DNA from: Prasinococcaceae sp. CCMP 1430
Lineage: Eukaryota > Prasinodermophyta > Palmophyllophyceae > Prasinococcales > Prasinococcaceae
Assembly (NCBI GenBank): GCA_013416795.1
Contig: RQSC01000028.1
Coordinates: 342,534-405,802 of the forward strand
Reading direction: 5' to 3'
Length of the DNA: 63,269 bases
A program made the translations under genes and the position numbers. Below the pieces are notes generated by a model that was not told where the DNA came from, ran no database searches, and worked only from the letters and a program-made list of their open reading frames with translations. This document shows, piece by piece, positions 50,021-58,579 of this stretch; position 1 is the first letter of the stretch, and each line of letters begins with the position of its first letter.

Positions 50021-50724
50021 CGCCGCTGCGGCGCGGGGCTGGGCGCACGCACGGGGCGCGCGCTGTGGTCCCGGCCCCCAACCCCACGCGCCCACTCGCG
50101 CCCACGCGCGCCCACGCCCACGCGCGCCCACGCGCCAACCCACACCCGCACTCGCTCATCCATCCACCCACCCACCCACCACCCATCCGCACGCACACAC
50201 GCACACGTTCGTGCACGCGCCCGCCCGCCCGCCCGTCGGCCCCGCCCGCACGCGCGTCTTGCCCGTCTTCCTGCCTGCCACGGCGCCGCATGCGCCCCGA
50301 GCGGCCTATCAAACGCCCAGCGCGTCGCACGTAGCCGTTCGGGGAACGGAACCCTGGATACTGCACACATACTGGAAAATCACAGGATTCCACGGAACCC
50401 GCATCATGCCGACCCCGCAAATGGCGCCCTTTGAATCCCATATTCGAAAGAACCGAAGCCACGCCGCCGAAACGGGATCCGTGTTGCGTTTGATGTGCGG
50501 CACAAACCCTGTACGCGAGGAGGTCGTTAGGGTTTGACCGGAAATACTCCCGCGGGCGCGGGCGAATGCGAACCCTCGAAGGGGATTCTGGGGGGTGAAA
50601 CCCAAATGAGAACCTCAACTCCGCGCGCGCGCGCGCGCGCGTGGCGGGAAAGCGTTCGAATTTCCGGTTCGATTTCGGTTTCGGGGGCTTTGGCCGGGCG
50701 GGCCGGGCGGCCGGGAGGCCGGGN

Positions 50725-50772
<48 letters not shown>

Positions 50773-50925
50773 CGTGAAGAGGGGCGAGGGGCCGCGGGAG
50801 GCCGCCGCGGGCGAAGGCGCGGGTGCGGGGTGTCGCGCGCGCCCCACACCACGCGCGCCGCACCGTGCGGTGCGCGCGCGTGCGTGCAAGGTGTGTGTGT
50901 GTGTGTGTGTGTTGGAGCCTGAGAG
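50021..50925. promoter_or_regulatory. Divergent promoter with poly-G and (GT)n tracts
   Basis: About 900 bases between two head-to-head genes. Positions 50100-50280 are C/A-rich (repeated CCACCCACCC-like). Positions 50330-50560 have the lowest GC of the region and contain a GTTAGGGTTTGACC motif (50525-50538). Then come a CG repeat (50625-50640), a poly-G tract and a GT repeat just before the plus-strand ATG. No exon recognised. Confidence 0.5.
50721..50771. repeat. Poly-G tract, about 51 bases with one N at 50724
   Basis: G run ending 155 bases before the start codon at 50926 and 120 bases before a (GT)n run (50891-50912). The length equals that of the poly-G in the POC1 intron, which suggests a shared assembly ceiling or a dispersed element. 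Confidence 0.9.
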
Positions 50926-53250
50926 ATGTCATACGCGGGCGAGCCGCCGTCGCCGTTTGGGGCGCGCGACGCCTTCCCCGACTGGGGCGACGCGATGCGC
51001 TCCGGCGGCGAGGGCGGCGAGGGCCGGCTGGGCGTGGAGCCCGCAAGCTCAGGAAGCGGCGGGGACAGCGAGGCAGCGGGCACGGACATCGATGCGCTCG
51101 CCCGCGCCGCGCCTGCGGAGCTCTCGCTCTCGCCGGGGGCGTGGGCAGGTACGCCGTTGTCGAAACCATCGCCGGGCGCCCGCGCCGCGCGGGCGGCGCG
51201 TGCCGAGGCGGCGTGCGACGCGTACTTCGCCGCGCGCACGGCCGACGCGCAGCGCCGCGGAAAGTTCGATCCTGTGCTCGCATCTCCCGCGCTGCTCGCA
51301 CGGGGTGGCGCAGGCGCGGGCGCGGAGGCGGGCGCGGGCACAGGCGTTGCACTTGTCGTGCAGCAGCACCAGCAGCGCGCACAAGCGCACACGCAAGATG
51401 CGAGCGAGCACGAGCACGTCACCCCCCATGGTGGTGTCCTCGCATCGCTTGACGGCAACGCGGGCAGCCTGGCACCGGCCGTTGGCATGGGTGCACTGCC
51501 GCTTGCCGCGCTTGTGGGCGACTCGTCGATGGACACTGACACCGAGGGCGACACCCATGCTGGGTCGGAGAGCGACGGCGCAAGTGCGAGTGCGAGCATC
51601 GCTGGTGCGGACAACAACGAGGCGGTGGCGGCGGGGCACTCGCATGTGCACGCAGAAACGCGCTCGCTCGCGCTAGTACGAGACATGGCCCTCACGCCAC
51701 CGCTTGTGCCGGCGCTGGGCGTGGTGCATGGCCTTGCAGGAGTGGTGGATGTGGCGGGGCGTGACGACGCGTCTGCGTCCGTGCCGCGCGTGCGCAATGC
51801 GCCCGCCGAGGCGACGCCGCGGGGCAGTGCGGCCAGCATGGGCGCAGGCGGCAGCAGTGGCGCCCAAAGCAGCACGGGCACCGTGGGAGGTGGCGGTGGG
51901 CTGCCGCTCTTTATTAGCCCGGGCATGTCGCCCATCATGCCGCCCGCGGGCAGCGCGCACGCGCACCCCGACGGCGCGGATAAGCACGCGCTGCTCGTGC
52001 CGGGCTTCGAGCGGTCCATCTCGCTGGCTGGCAGCGGCAGCACCAGCGGGGAGAGTAGCGAGGACGATGCGCAGACTGCAGCGAAGGCGAGCGCGAGCTT
52101 TAGCTCGCACATCTCGCACGGGCAGAGCGGTGGCTCGGGCCCGCAGACCCGACGCGCGCAGAAGAAGCTATTCGATCCTGCGGCCGAGGTGGAGACGGAC
52201 GCTGGGCGCAGTGCTGGCGAACGTGTGGACGTGGACTCACAAGGGCATGCTCGCGCGCTAAAGGGCCCGCGCGAGTCTTTGAATGCGCGCTCGCCGGGGC
52301 GGCCGGCGTCGCCTGCCGCCGACGGGCAATCAGAGGCCCCCTCGATGCATGCGGCCGGCGAAGACGCAAAGCTCAAGGGCGTTGATGGCAATGCGCGTAT
52401 GCGCGCGCACGAGGGCGCATCCGCACACACAGGGGCGCGTGAGCGCCCCGCAGAAACCGCGGCAAATGGAGCAACTGCGGCAGCATCGACCGGGGTCGTG
52501 CATGAGGCCGACGCAGCGCCTGCACATGCGCACGCGCGAGCACACGCGCGCGCACACCCGCACGCAGCCGCGCACACGTGCACTCACAGCGTCGGGGCAC
52601 ATACGCTTGAGCTATTCGACCTGCCTGTGCCAGACTATGCACTGCCAGTGTGCGGTGCCTGCCCGCAGTGCGGCCAGGGGCTGATGGTGGGCAAGGTATT
52701 GCGCGCAGAGTTGCTGGCGGCAGAGCCAAACGCCCGCCCACCAGCGCAGGCACCAACGCAGGCCAACGCACGCGAGCACGAGCATTCGAGGCCGCACATG
52801 CAGGCGGCGCAAGCGCACGCGCACGAGCCCGCCTCGCTCAACCAGATCCTGGACTCGATGCTGGCGGCCGCGACGCGCGCACCGCCACCTGGCACACCAC
52901 CGGCACATCCGCGCGCGGGGACGCATGCGTCGTGGGAGGATGCTGCCGCCGCTGCGGCTGGCGCGGCCGCACGCACAGGTGCTTTGAGCGTCACGCCATT
53001 CCGTCGGCGGCGCGGAGAGCAGATGGCTGCCTTTGCAAAGGCCGCGCACGGTGCCGCCGCGAGGGCCAATCAGATTGGCAGCGCGCGCCTGCATGCGCAC
53101 GCTCAAGCGCATTTGCGCGTGGGTGGCTCGCCGCCATCGCCCGTGCTCGATGCCATCAGGAAGTACTCGGCAGTGACGGCGGCCAGCGGCGGCGTCAGTG
53201 ACGGCGCGAGCGCCGACTTCATACGCGCGGTTCGCCGCGCGATTTTCTGA
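50926..53250 (+). CDS. Low-complexity protein of 774 residues with a cysteine knuckle
   Basis: ATG at 50926-50928, single exon, unrecognised family. The N-terminus has a short ordered motif (FPDWGDAMRS) and a conserved-looking helix (ARAEAACDAYFAARTADAQR, about 95-115). Much of the rest is Gly/Ser/Ala/His-rich and probably disordered, with AHARAHARAHPHAAAH in the last third. A compact segment near residue 575 (FDLPVPDYALPVCGACPQCG) has CxxCxxC, followed by QGLMVGKVLRAELL. The C-terminus regains helix-forming sequence (LNQILDSMLAAATRA; VLDAIRKYSAVTA; FIRAVRRAIF). Serine/acidic patches suggest phosphorylation. The cysteines could bind zinc or a cluster. It converges with RAD51C, 70 bases between stops. 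Confidence 0.55.
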   Translation: MSYAGEPPSPFGARDAFPDWGDAMRSGGEGGEGRLGVEPASSGSGGDSEAAGTDIDALARAAPAELSLSPGAWAGTPLSKPSPGARAARAARAEAACDAYFAARTADAQRRGKFDPVLASPALLARGGAGAGAEAGAGTGVALVVQQHQQRAQAHTQDASEHEHVTPHGGVLASLDGNAGSLAPAVGMGALPLAALVGDSSMDTDTEGDTHAGSESDGASASASIAGADNNEAVAAGHSHVHAETRSLALVRDMALTPPLVPALGVVHGLAGVVDVAGRDDASASVPRVRNAPAEATPRGSAASMGAGGSSGAQSSTGTVGGGGGLPLFISPGMSPIMPPAGSAHAHPDGADKHALLVPGFERSISLAGSGSTSGESSEDDAQTAAKASASFSSHISHGQSGGSGPQTRRAQKKLFDPAAEVETDAGRSAGERVDVDSQGHARALKGPRESLNARSPGRPASPAADGQSEAPSMHAAGEDAKLKGVDGNARMRAHEGASAHTGARERPAETAANGATAAASTGVVHEADAAPAHAHARAHARAHPHAAAHTCTHSVGAHTLELFDLPVPDYALPVCGACPQCGQGLMVGKVLRAELLAAEPNARPPAQAPTQANAREHEHSRPHMQAAQAHAHEPASLNQILDSMLAAATRAPPPGTPPAHPRAGTHASWEDAAAAAAGAAARTGALSVTPFRRRRGEQMAAFAKAAHGAAARANQIGSARLHAHAQAHLRVGGSPPSPVLDAIRKYSAVTAASGGVSDGASADFIRAVRRAIF

Positions 53251-53320
53251 GTCAAGTCCAGTGTGCAATGAATGGACGAAGTCAGTTTCACCGCGCCTCT
53301 GTATTATGTTTTGTGCACGC

Positions 53321-54590
53321 TCAGGACTCTGGTAGCGGCCTCTTGGTTCCTGTGCGGCGGACGCCACGCACGCCGTCGGCGGTCACATCGTATGACGCGG
53401 TGCCCACAGGCAAGCGTGGGCTCTTGTACAAATGCGCGCGACGCTCGGAGCCTTCCCAAAACAGGATGACGCGATTGGTGCACGTGTGCGCCCATGAGTC
53501 GCCGAGCGCGGGCACGAGTTTCGCGTTGTCCTCCTCGCTGTTGCCGTCCCGTGACACGCGCGTCGTGACCTGCACAGGGGTGCGCGCGGGCCAAGTGTCA
53601 GCTCCCGCGACAGAGCACAATGCATGCGAGCGCGCGCGCGAGCGTCGCTCCACGCACCTGATTCACGAGCACCACGGCGACTGCTCGCCGCTCGGCTAGC
53701 TCGAGGAGCTGCTGCGCAAGCGCGTTGAGGACGCGCGTGCGCCTCGCGAAGTCCGTGTACTCCTGCCTAAAGTGAAAGGCAATGCTGTCAACCACTACTA
53801 GGCGCACGTTCTGTTGCTCTGCCGCGAGAGAGTCGAGCATGTTGATGGCGGCAATCTGCTCGGTGGCGGTGTGCGCCCGGAAGTAGAAGATGTTTGCGAG
53901 CAGCTCGTGCGCGTCGATTCCCGCGGCGGCCGCCGCCATTGCCGGATTGCGCGACACGCTGGCCATGCGCTGGAGGTGCGCCACGCACGCGCGAGCCATC
54001 TGCTCAATTCGTTCGACCATGAACGACCCTTCTGTGTCGATGTACACCGCTCGGCCGCCGACCCCGCCGAAGGCTACGGGGATCTGCACGTCGAGGCACA
54101 GCTGCATTGAGAGCTGCGTCTTGCCCACTCCCGGCACGCCGCAGAACTCAGTGACCTCGCCCGCCGGCACACCACCGCCGAGCAGGCGATCGAGCTCACC
54201 GCAGAACGTAAGGACGTGCGCGCGGCTCTCCTCGGCGGCCAGGATTTCCAGGGCGCTGCGCGCCCCGCGGATGCCCACGTACGTGCGCTCCGGAGGACCA
54301 TCGGTGCCCGCGCCTCCCGCAGCTGGCCCCGACCCTGCTGCCGCGTTCGCGTCACCGATCGCGCTCCCAGCGCCTGTGCCCTCGGTTGCCCCCACCCGCC
54401 CCCCTTGCGCGGCTGGCACGAGCCTCACCGCGGCAAGCGCCTCCTCGTGGCTGAGCCCCGCCTCCCGAGCGAGCACCGCCACGCCGACGTCGCGCAGCGA
54501 GCCTGCCGTCGCAAAGCCGGCTGCGAGCAGCCTGCCGCGCACGGCCGGCGGCAGCGGCAGGGATGCTGTGTCCTGCTGCGGTTGGAACAT
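53321..54590 (-). CDS. RAD51C: RAD51C recombinase paralogue
   Basis: Exons 54590-53658 and 53569-53321, phase 0 (AATCAG|GTGCGT ... GTGCAG|GTC), 393 residues (human RAD51C has 376). N-terminal helical domain [14 protein letters not shown] with a Gly/Ala insert (65-100); Walker [10 protein letters not shown] (151-159); [20 protein letters not shown] and [13 protein letters not shown], which are distinctive for RAD51C rather than RAD51 or XRCC3; [10 protein letters not shown]; Walker [12 protein letters not shown] (about 262-272); and in exon 2 [11 protein letters not shown] and RAHLYKSP. It works with other paralogues in homologous repair and junction processing in the nucleus. The start is the first ATG (54588-54590) in front of the conserved helix. 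Confidence 0.95.
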
Positions 54591-54962
54591 AGCACGGCGC
54601 TGGACAGCGCCCCGCTGCCGCCGCCTCGCCTCGCCTCGCCTCACGGCGCCGCGCCAGTCGCGCGCTGTGGCGCCGCAGCAGAGGGCCCGCCTCCGCGCCG
54701 TTCGAACCTCGCCTCCGCGTTTTTTTTTGCACGCGCAAAAAAAATAGGCGCAAAAAAAAAGGCGTGCGATGGCGTCCGCGCGTGTGCATGTCGGTGCGCG
54801 TGCGCGCATGCGCGGCTGTGCGCGCGCGCTCTGCTGACCGTGCGGCGTGCGCACGCGTGCACGGGTGTTACGAGCGCGCGCACGCGCGCGATGAGCGTGT
54901 GCTTGCGTACGCTATCGCATGCGTGCGCATGTGTGCGTGCGAGTGCAAGCCACAACTACTAG
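54591..54962. other. Spacer between RAD51C and the DUF3067 gene
   Basis: About 370 bases, flanking genes both on the minus strand. Contains A/T runs near 54721-54760 (TTTTTTTTGCACGCGCAAAA, then two further A runs), an unusual patch likely to be the RAD51C core promoter. The sequence 54771-54950 alternates purine-pyrimidine (CG/CA repeats), capable of Z-DNA. No exon recognised. Confidence 0.5.
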
Positions 54963-55400
54963 CTAGAATCCCTCCGCGTCGACGTCGAGCTGCATGCGCA
55001 CACAGCCGAAGCCGCGGTTGTCGCCGCCCGCGCCCGTGCCGGGCTTCTTCTTCTCGGCTTCGATCAGCGCGGTCACATCCGCCGCGGACACGTCGAAGGC
55101 CTGCAGCACGGTGCACACCGACTTGAGCTGCTTCTCGTAGTCGTCCTCGGTGAGGTCCTCGTCCCTGCCGAGCTGCCCGACGTACTTCCAGCCAATTTCC
55201 AGCGCGAAGAACGTGCGTGCGTTGACAAGGGGGATCCCGGTGCGCACGCGGTCGATGCGGACCTCGTGTGCGCGCCCCCACTTGGCCTCGACGAGAGCGC
55301 GCAGCTCGGCAGCGTCAAGGAAGGCGCCGCCGCCGCCGTCTGCGTCTGCCGCGGCCGCGCAGGCGCGCGCGCGCGCGCGTGCTGCCGCCCCCACCGCCAT
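54963..55400 (-). CDS. DUF3067 family plastid protein
   Basis: One exon, 145 residues from ATG 55398-55400. Core features: AELRALVEAKWGRAHEVRID, FFALEIGWKYVGQ, DLTEDDYEKQLKSVCTVLQA and AADVTALIEAEKKKPG, ending with a GFGCVRMQLDVD strand. This is the layout of DUF3067, a small protein of cyanobacteria and chloroplasts of unknown function. A cyanobacterial origin via the plastid is inferred. The 25 residues before the core (ARARARACAAAADADGG) are too short for a classic transit peptide. An open frame continues upstream without an ATG, so an upstream exon carrying the targeting sequence is possible. It is head to head with TMA7. Confidence 0.8.
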   Translation of the reverse strand: MAVGAAARARARACAAAADADGGGGAFLDAAELRALVEAKWGRAHEVRIDRVRTGIPLVNARTFFALEIGWKYVGQLGRDEDLTEDDYEKQLKSVCTVLQAFDVSAADVTALIEAEKKKPGTGAGGDNRGFGCVRMQLDVDAEGF

Positions 55401-55788
55401 CGCGCCGCCCCGCAACACCCACACCCACACACGCGCCCCGCCCACCCACACGCCGCGCGTCGCGCGAGCGCTGCGCGTGTGGCGCGCGCGCGCGCGCTCG
55501 CGAGCGCGCTCGATCCACACGCGGCCATGCGGTGCCACGACCAGAAGGGTCTATTATTTTGAAACCTTAACCAGCGATTAACTACGAACTTCGTGGAAGG
55601 ATCACAGCACATTTGCGGTTTTTTACGCAGGTCAGAGCGAATGCGCGAGCGCGCGGCCCGGCCGGCGGCGGCGGCGGCCGAGTGCTCGCTCAGGGCGCCC
55701 GTGCCGACGTCGCCGCCGCCACTCGCGACGCGCTGCGCGCCCCCTGACCCGCAGACCCGCCAACGCCGCGACCGCCGCACGCGACGCC
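55401..55788. promoter_or_regulatory. Divergent promoter between the DUF3067 gene and TMA7
   Basis: About 390 bases with an AT-rich centre at 55550-55625 (TATTATTTTGAAACCTTAAC, GATTAACTACGAACTTCG). GC-rich arms toward each gene are likely 5' UTRs. Confidence 0.55.
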
Positions 55789-56259
55789 ATGTCGGGACGC
55801 CAGGGCGGCAAGCTCAAGCCCCTCAAGCAGAAGAAGAAGTGAGTGCGCGGGCGCCCGCGGGCCGGGGCACGCGCCCCGGCGACTCAACGCGGTGCAGCTT
55901 TGCCCACTGCCATGTTGCTTGCTCACCGTCCGCTGACGCACGGCGCGGCACACTACAGGCAGGGCAAGGAAATCGACGACGATGAGCTCGAGGCGCGCAA
56001 GCAGCGCCAGGCCGACGGTGCGTGCGCGCCGCCGCCGAAACGCACCCCGCGAGGGCTGCGGGTCACGCCTGCATGAGAAATGCAGGACAGGGCCGGCTGC
56101 CAGAGTGCGCGGGCGTGGCGATGCGTTCGCTTTAGTAGCAGCTGACGCGCTCGCCTTGCACTTTCCTGCACGGCTGGTGCAGCCAAAGCGCTCAAGGATG
56201 CCAAGGCCGCGCTCGCGGGTGGCAAGAAGCTCGGCGCTGGTCTCAAGAAGTCCAAGTAG
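55789..56259 (+). CDS. TMA7: TMA7 translation-machinery-associated protein
   Basis: Three tiny exons, 55789-55838, 55959-56017 and 56183-56259 (phases 2 and 1), giving 61 residues, the normal size for TMA7 (CCDC72). The sequence starts MSGRQGGKLKPLKQKKK, continues GKEIDDDELEARKQRQA and ends LGAGLKKSK, matching the family end to end. TMA7 associates with ribosomes; its exact role is not settled. The introns are 120 and 165 bases with canonical GT-AG ends (GTGAGT, GTGCGT). CCAATAAACA at 56271-56280 supplies a polyadenylation signal 15 bases after the stop. It would be missed by a length-filtered gene finder. Confidence 0.95.
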
Positions 56260-56410
56260 TCGCGCGCCGGCCAATAAACATGCCATAGCTCTTTGACGAA
56301 TGTCGCGGAGGCGAGAGCGTCGACGCGTAGTGCACGCGTTCGCTCGGCGTGGTCGTGCAGCGGCTGTGAGCGACTGAGATTATTATGTTCGCGCGCGTGT
56401 TTGAGCTGCG

Positions 56411-58189
56411 CTACGCCACGCCCGGCCATGTCATCGGGGTGCACAGAAGCGTGGCGTCGTGCTGCCGCAGCCTCGCCGCCAGCTCCTGGCAAGCTGCGAT
56501 GGCACGCCTGCGCGTGCACAGGGAGTCCAGGGCGCAGTATACGTCGCCAGCGGGCCCAGTCAACAGCGCAGCCGCCGGCCCGCCCTCGCTCTGAGGCGAC
56601 GCAAAAAAGAATTGCGCGAGAGCGCCGGCGCCGACGGTCGCTGTCGAGTCCACGTCGCTCGAGTGACCACGGTCCATGGCAGCCTTGGTACTCCTGGGGA
56701 TCGCGCCAGGGTCCCCGCTGATGGCGTCGCGGCCAGGCAGCGCGAGTGCACGCACGCGCTTGTATGCAGCGATGGCGCCACGCGCGCCCACCGCACCGCG
56801 CGGCCGCGCAGTGGCGCGCGAGCACGCCACCTGGCCACGCGCCCCTGCGTGCAGCACCCATGACAGAACAGGCCCCGCCGCAGGCGCGACGAGTTCGTCA
56901 ATGTCGACGTCACCAGCAGGACCCTCGCGCAGACCGAGAGAAGTGTCCTGCTCAGAAGCAGCAGCAGCTGCAACCTCTTTGGCGGCGCCACTTTGCTCGA
57001 GGGCTGCGCGCGATGCCTTGCTGGCGGCACTCAGCGCCTCGAGGGCCTCCGGCTGGCGCGCAGCTGCGCCAGTAGCGACGAGGACAACGCAGACGTCCAC
57101 CCCAGCGCCGCTTCCGCCCTCAACCTCGCCCATGCCCAGGTGCTCTTCGCTGCAAAAGCTGACATGGACGTACGCAAAACTGCTCTTGTTGGCGCGTGGC
57201 AAGCACAGCGGCACCAGCGCCTCGTCCCCCGCGCGGAGGCTGTCCGCACTCGACGCGACGAAATGCGTGAGCGCTGCCAAGTCGCGAGCGTGAGGCGGGT
57301 CTTTGCCTGATGGATGCGCCAGTGCGGCGACCCGACAGCTGTCAATTTGCGTTGTGAGCCTCGCTGATCCCTCCTCACTGCGACCGTCTGTTCCGTCCGA
57401 GCGCGTTGTGCCCGGTGCCACTCTGCGACCCAGCGTCAGGCACAGGGCAAATGCTACACCTGCGTCCAGCGCAGCGTCCGCGACACCACCTGCGATGGCG
57501 CGCCCGGCTGCGGCGCGGGCCGCAGGCCGTAGCGAGAGCGGCCTCCACGCGCCACACATCCTCCCGGGGCAGGTCTCTGCTGTGTCGACGTACGAGTCGA
57601 GCAGCGCGCCACAGTCGCCGAGAAGGCCTCGCAAATCGAACGTCGACCGTCGCGCGAATGCCCTCTCAAAGGCGTCGGTGAGCACGGCCAGCACAAGACC
57701 GTGTAGCGCATCTAGCTGTGCTGCCAGCTCCCCAGAGGTCTCGTCCGTTCGAGACACTGCCGCGAGGAAAAGCGGTCCACGCCGCACGAGCACCAGTGTG
57801 CGGTCGCCACAGCGTGCTGACCACAGCGCGTTGCCTGGCGGGCCGCCGCTCTCAGCAAACGACGCCATGGCCTGCAGCGACGCGACGAAACCAGCGAGCT
57901 TGTCCGCGGCGCCGTAACGCGAGTACACCGGACGCCCCGTGTCGGAGAAGATGAGCACATGCTTAGGGCGCGCGCGCCACTGCGGGCTTGTGTCATCGTC
58001 GCCCTCGTCGTGCCCATCCTCATGTGTGTCTCCCAGGCCTGCGCCGCTGGCCGTAGAGTGGCCCGCACCAGCGCTACCCTCGTCCCCCCCCGGCGCCCCC
58101 GCAGCCCCGCCCCCGCTCGTCAAGGCGCCGGCACCCGCGCCCCCATCAGCCTCAACGCTCAGCGCAGCGTCGAGCTCCTCGTCTGCCAT
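56411..58189 (-). CDS. MON1: MON1 vacuolar fusion protein
   Basis: One exon, 592 residues from ATG 58187-58189. After an acidic Gly/Ala-rich N-terminus comes the first longin domain with the signature PKHVLIFSDTGRPVYSRYG, followed by SLQAMASFAE, TLVLVRRGPLFLAAVSRT and QLDALHGLVLAVLT. Later blocks are LALPGRDAISGDPG-type loop, LVPLCLPRANKSSFAYVHVS (second longin domain) and a C-terminal LRQHDATLL. MON1 with CCZ1 is the RAB7 exchange factor for late endosome and vacuole fusion. Length agrees with the family. CCZ1 is not in this window. It faces the kinase gene across 390 bases. Confidence 0.93.
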   Translation of the reverse strand: MADEELDAALSVEADGGAGAGALTSGGGAAGAPGGDEGSAGAGHSTASGAGLGDTHEDGHDEGDDDTSPQWRARPKHVLIFSDTGRPVYSRYGAADKLAGFVASLQAMASFAESGGPPGNALWSARCGDRTLVLVRRGPLFLAAVSRTDETSGELAAQLDALHGLVLAVLTDAFERAFARRSTFDLRGLLGDCGALLDSYVDTAETCPGRMCGAWRPLSLRPAARAAAGRAIAGGVADAALDAGVAFALCLTLGRRVAPGTTRSDGTDGRSEEGSARLTTQIDSCRVAALAHPSGKDPPHARDLAALTHFVASSADSLRAGDEALVPLCLPRANKSSFAYVHVSFCSEEHLGMGEVEGGSGAGVDVCVVLVATGAAARQPEALEALSAASKASRAALEQSGAAKEVAAAAASEQDTSLGLREGPAGDVDIDELVAPAAGPVLSWVLHAGARGQVACSRATARPRGAVGARGAIAAYKRVRALALPGRDAISGDPGAIPRSTKAAMDRGHSSDVDSTATVGAGALAQFFFASPQSEGGPAAALLTGPAGDVYCALDSLCTRRRAIAACQELAARLRQHDATLLCTPMTWPGVA

Positions 58190-58579
58190 GGCCGCGGCGC
58201 GCGCGCCGCGCGCAGCGCTGGGCGCGCGGCGTGTGCACGTGTGCGCCTGCGAGAGCGCATGCGTGCTCGCTGCGAAATCGAGTTCGGGAAAGGAGGGACA
58301 AAACGGATGAGGCCAGTGGCGGGCAGCGCTCGCGCCACATCCTGCGCGATGCGCGCGGCGGCGTGTGCAGCACGAGCGCGCGCCGCGCACGCGGCGTGCG
58401 GGCACCGCGGGGAGGGCGCCTGGGGAGGGGCGAGGGGTGCGGGGTCGAAGTCAGAGTCGGATTGTCGCGGCGGGGTCGGGCGGGGCGGGCCTGGGCGGGC
58501 GGGCGCACGCCAGCTGCGAGGAAGGGTGGGCAGGCCGGTGACAGAGGAGGAGGGGAGGGGTGGAAAAACCGTGGAACGG
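58190..58579. promoter_or_regulatory. Divergent promoter between MON1 and the kinase gene
   Basis: About 390 bases, very GC-rich, with G-runs at 58415-58450 and 58480-58505 (GGGCGGGC repeats) and no clear AT-rich centre, unlike the other shared promoters. An open frame upstream of the kinase ATG is not protein-like. Confidence 0.4.

Noticed and set aside
50525-50538. GTTAGGGTTTGACC as a possible telomere repeat
   Set aside because: Only one TTAGGG-like unit; no tandem array, and genes continue on both sides, so it is not a telomere.
49332-52583. Minus-strand open frame of 1,083 codons through the poly-G tract
   Set aside because: It contains a poly-Pro stretch read from poly-G and is antisense to two better candidates; no domain.
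58415-58505. Upstream in-frame extension of the kinase to before 58580
   Set aside because: The extension is Gly/Arg-rich promoter-like G runs; the ATG at 58580 precedes the first protein-like sequence.
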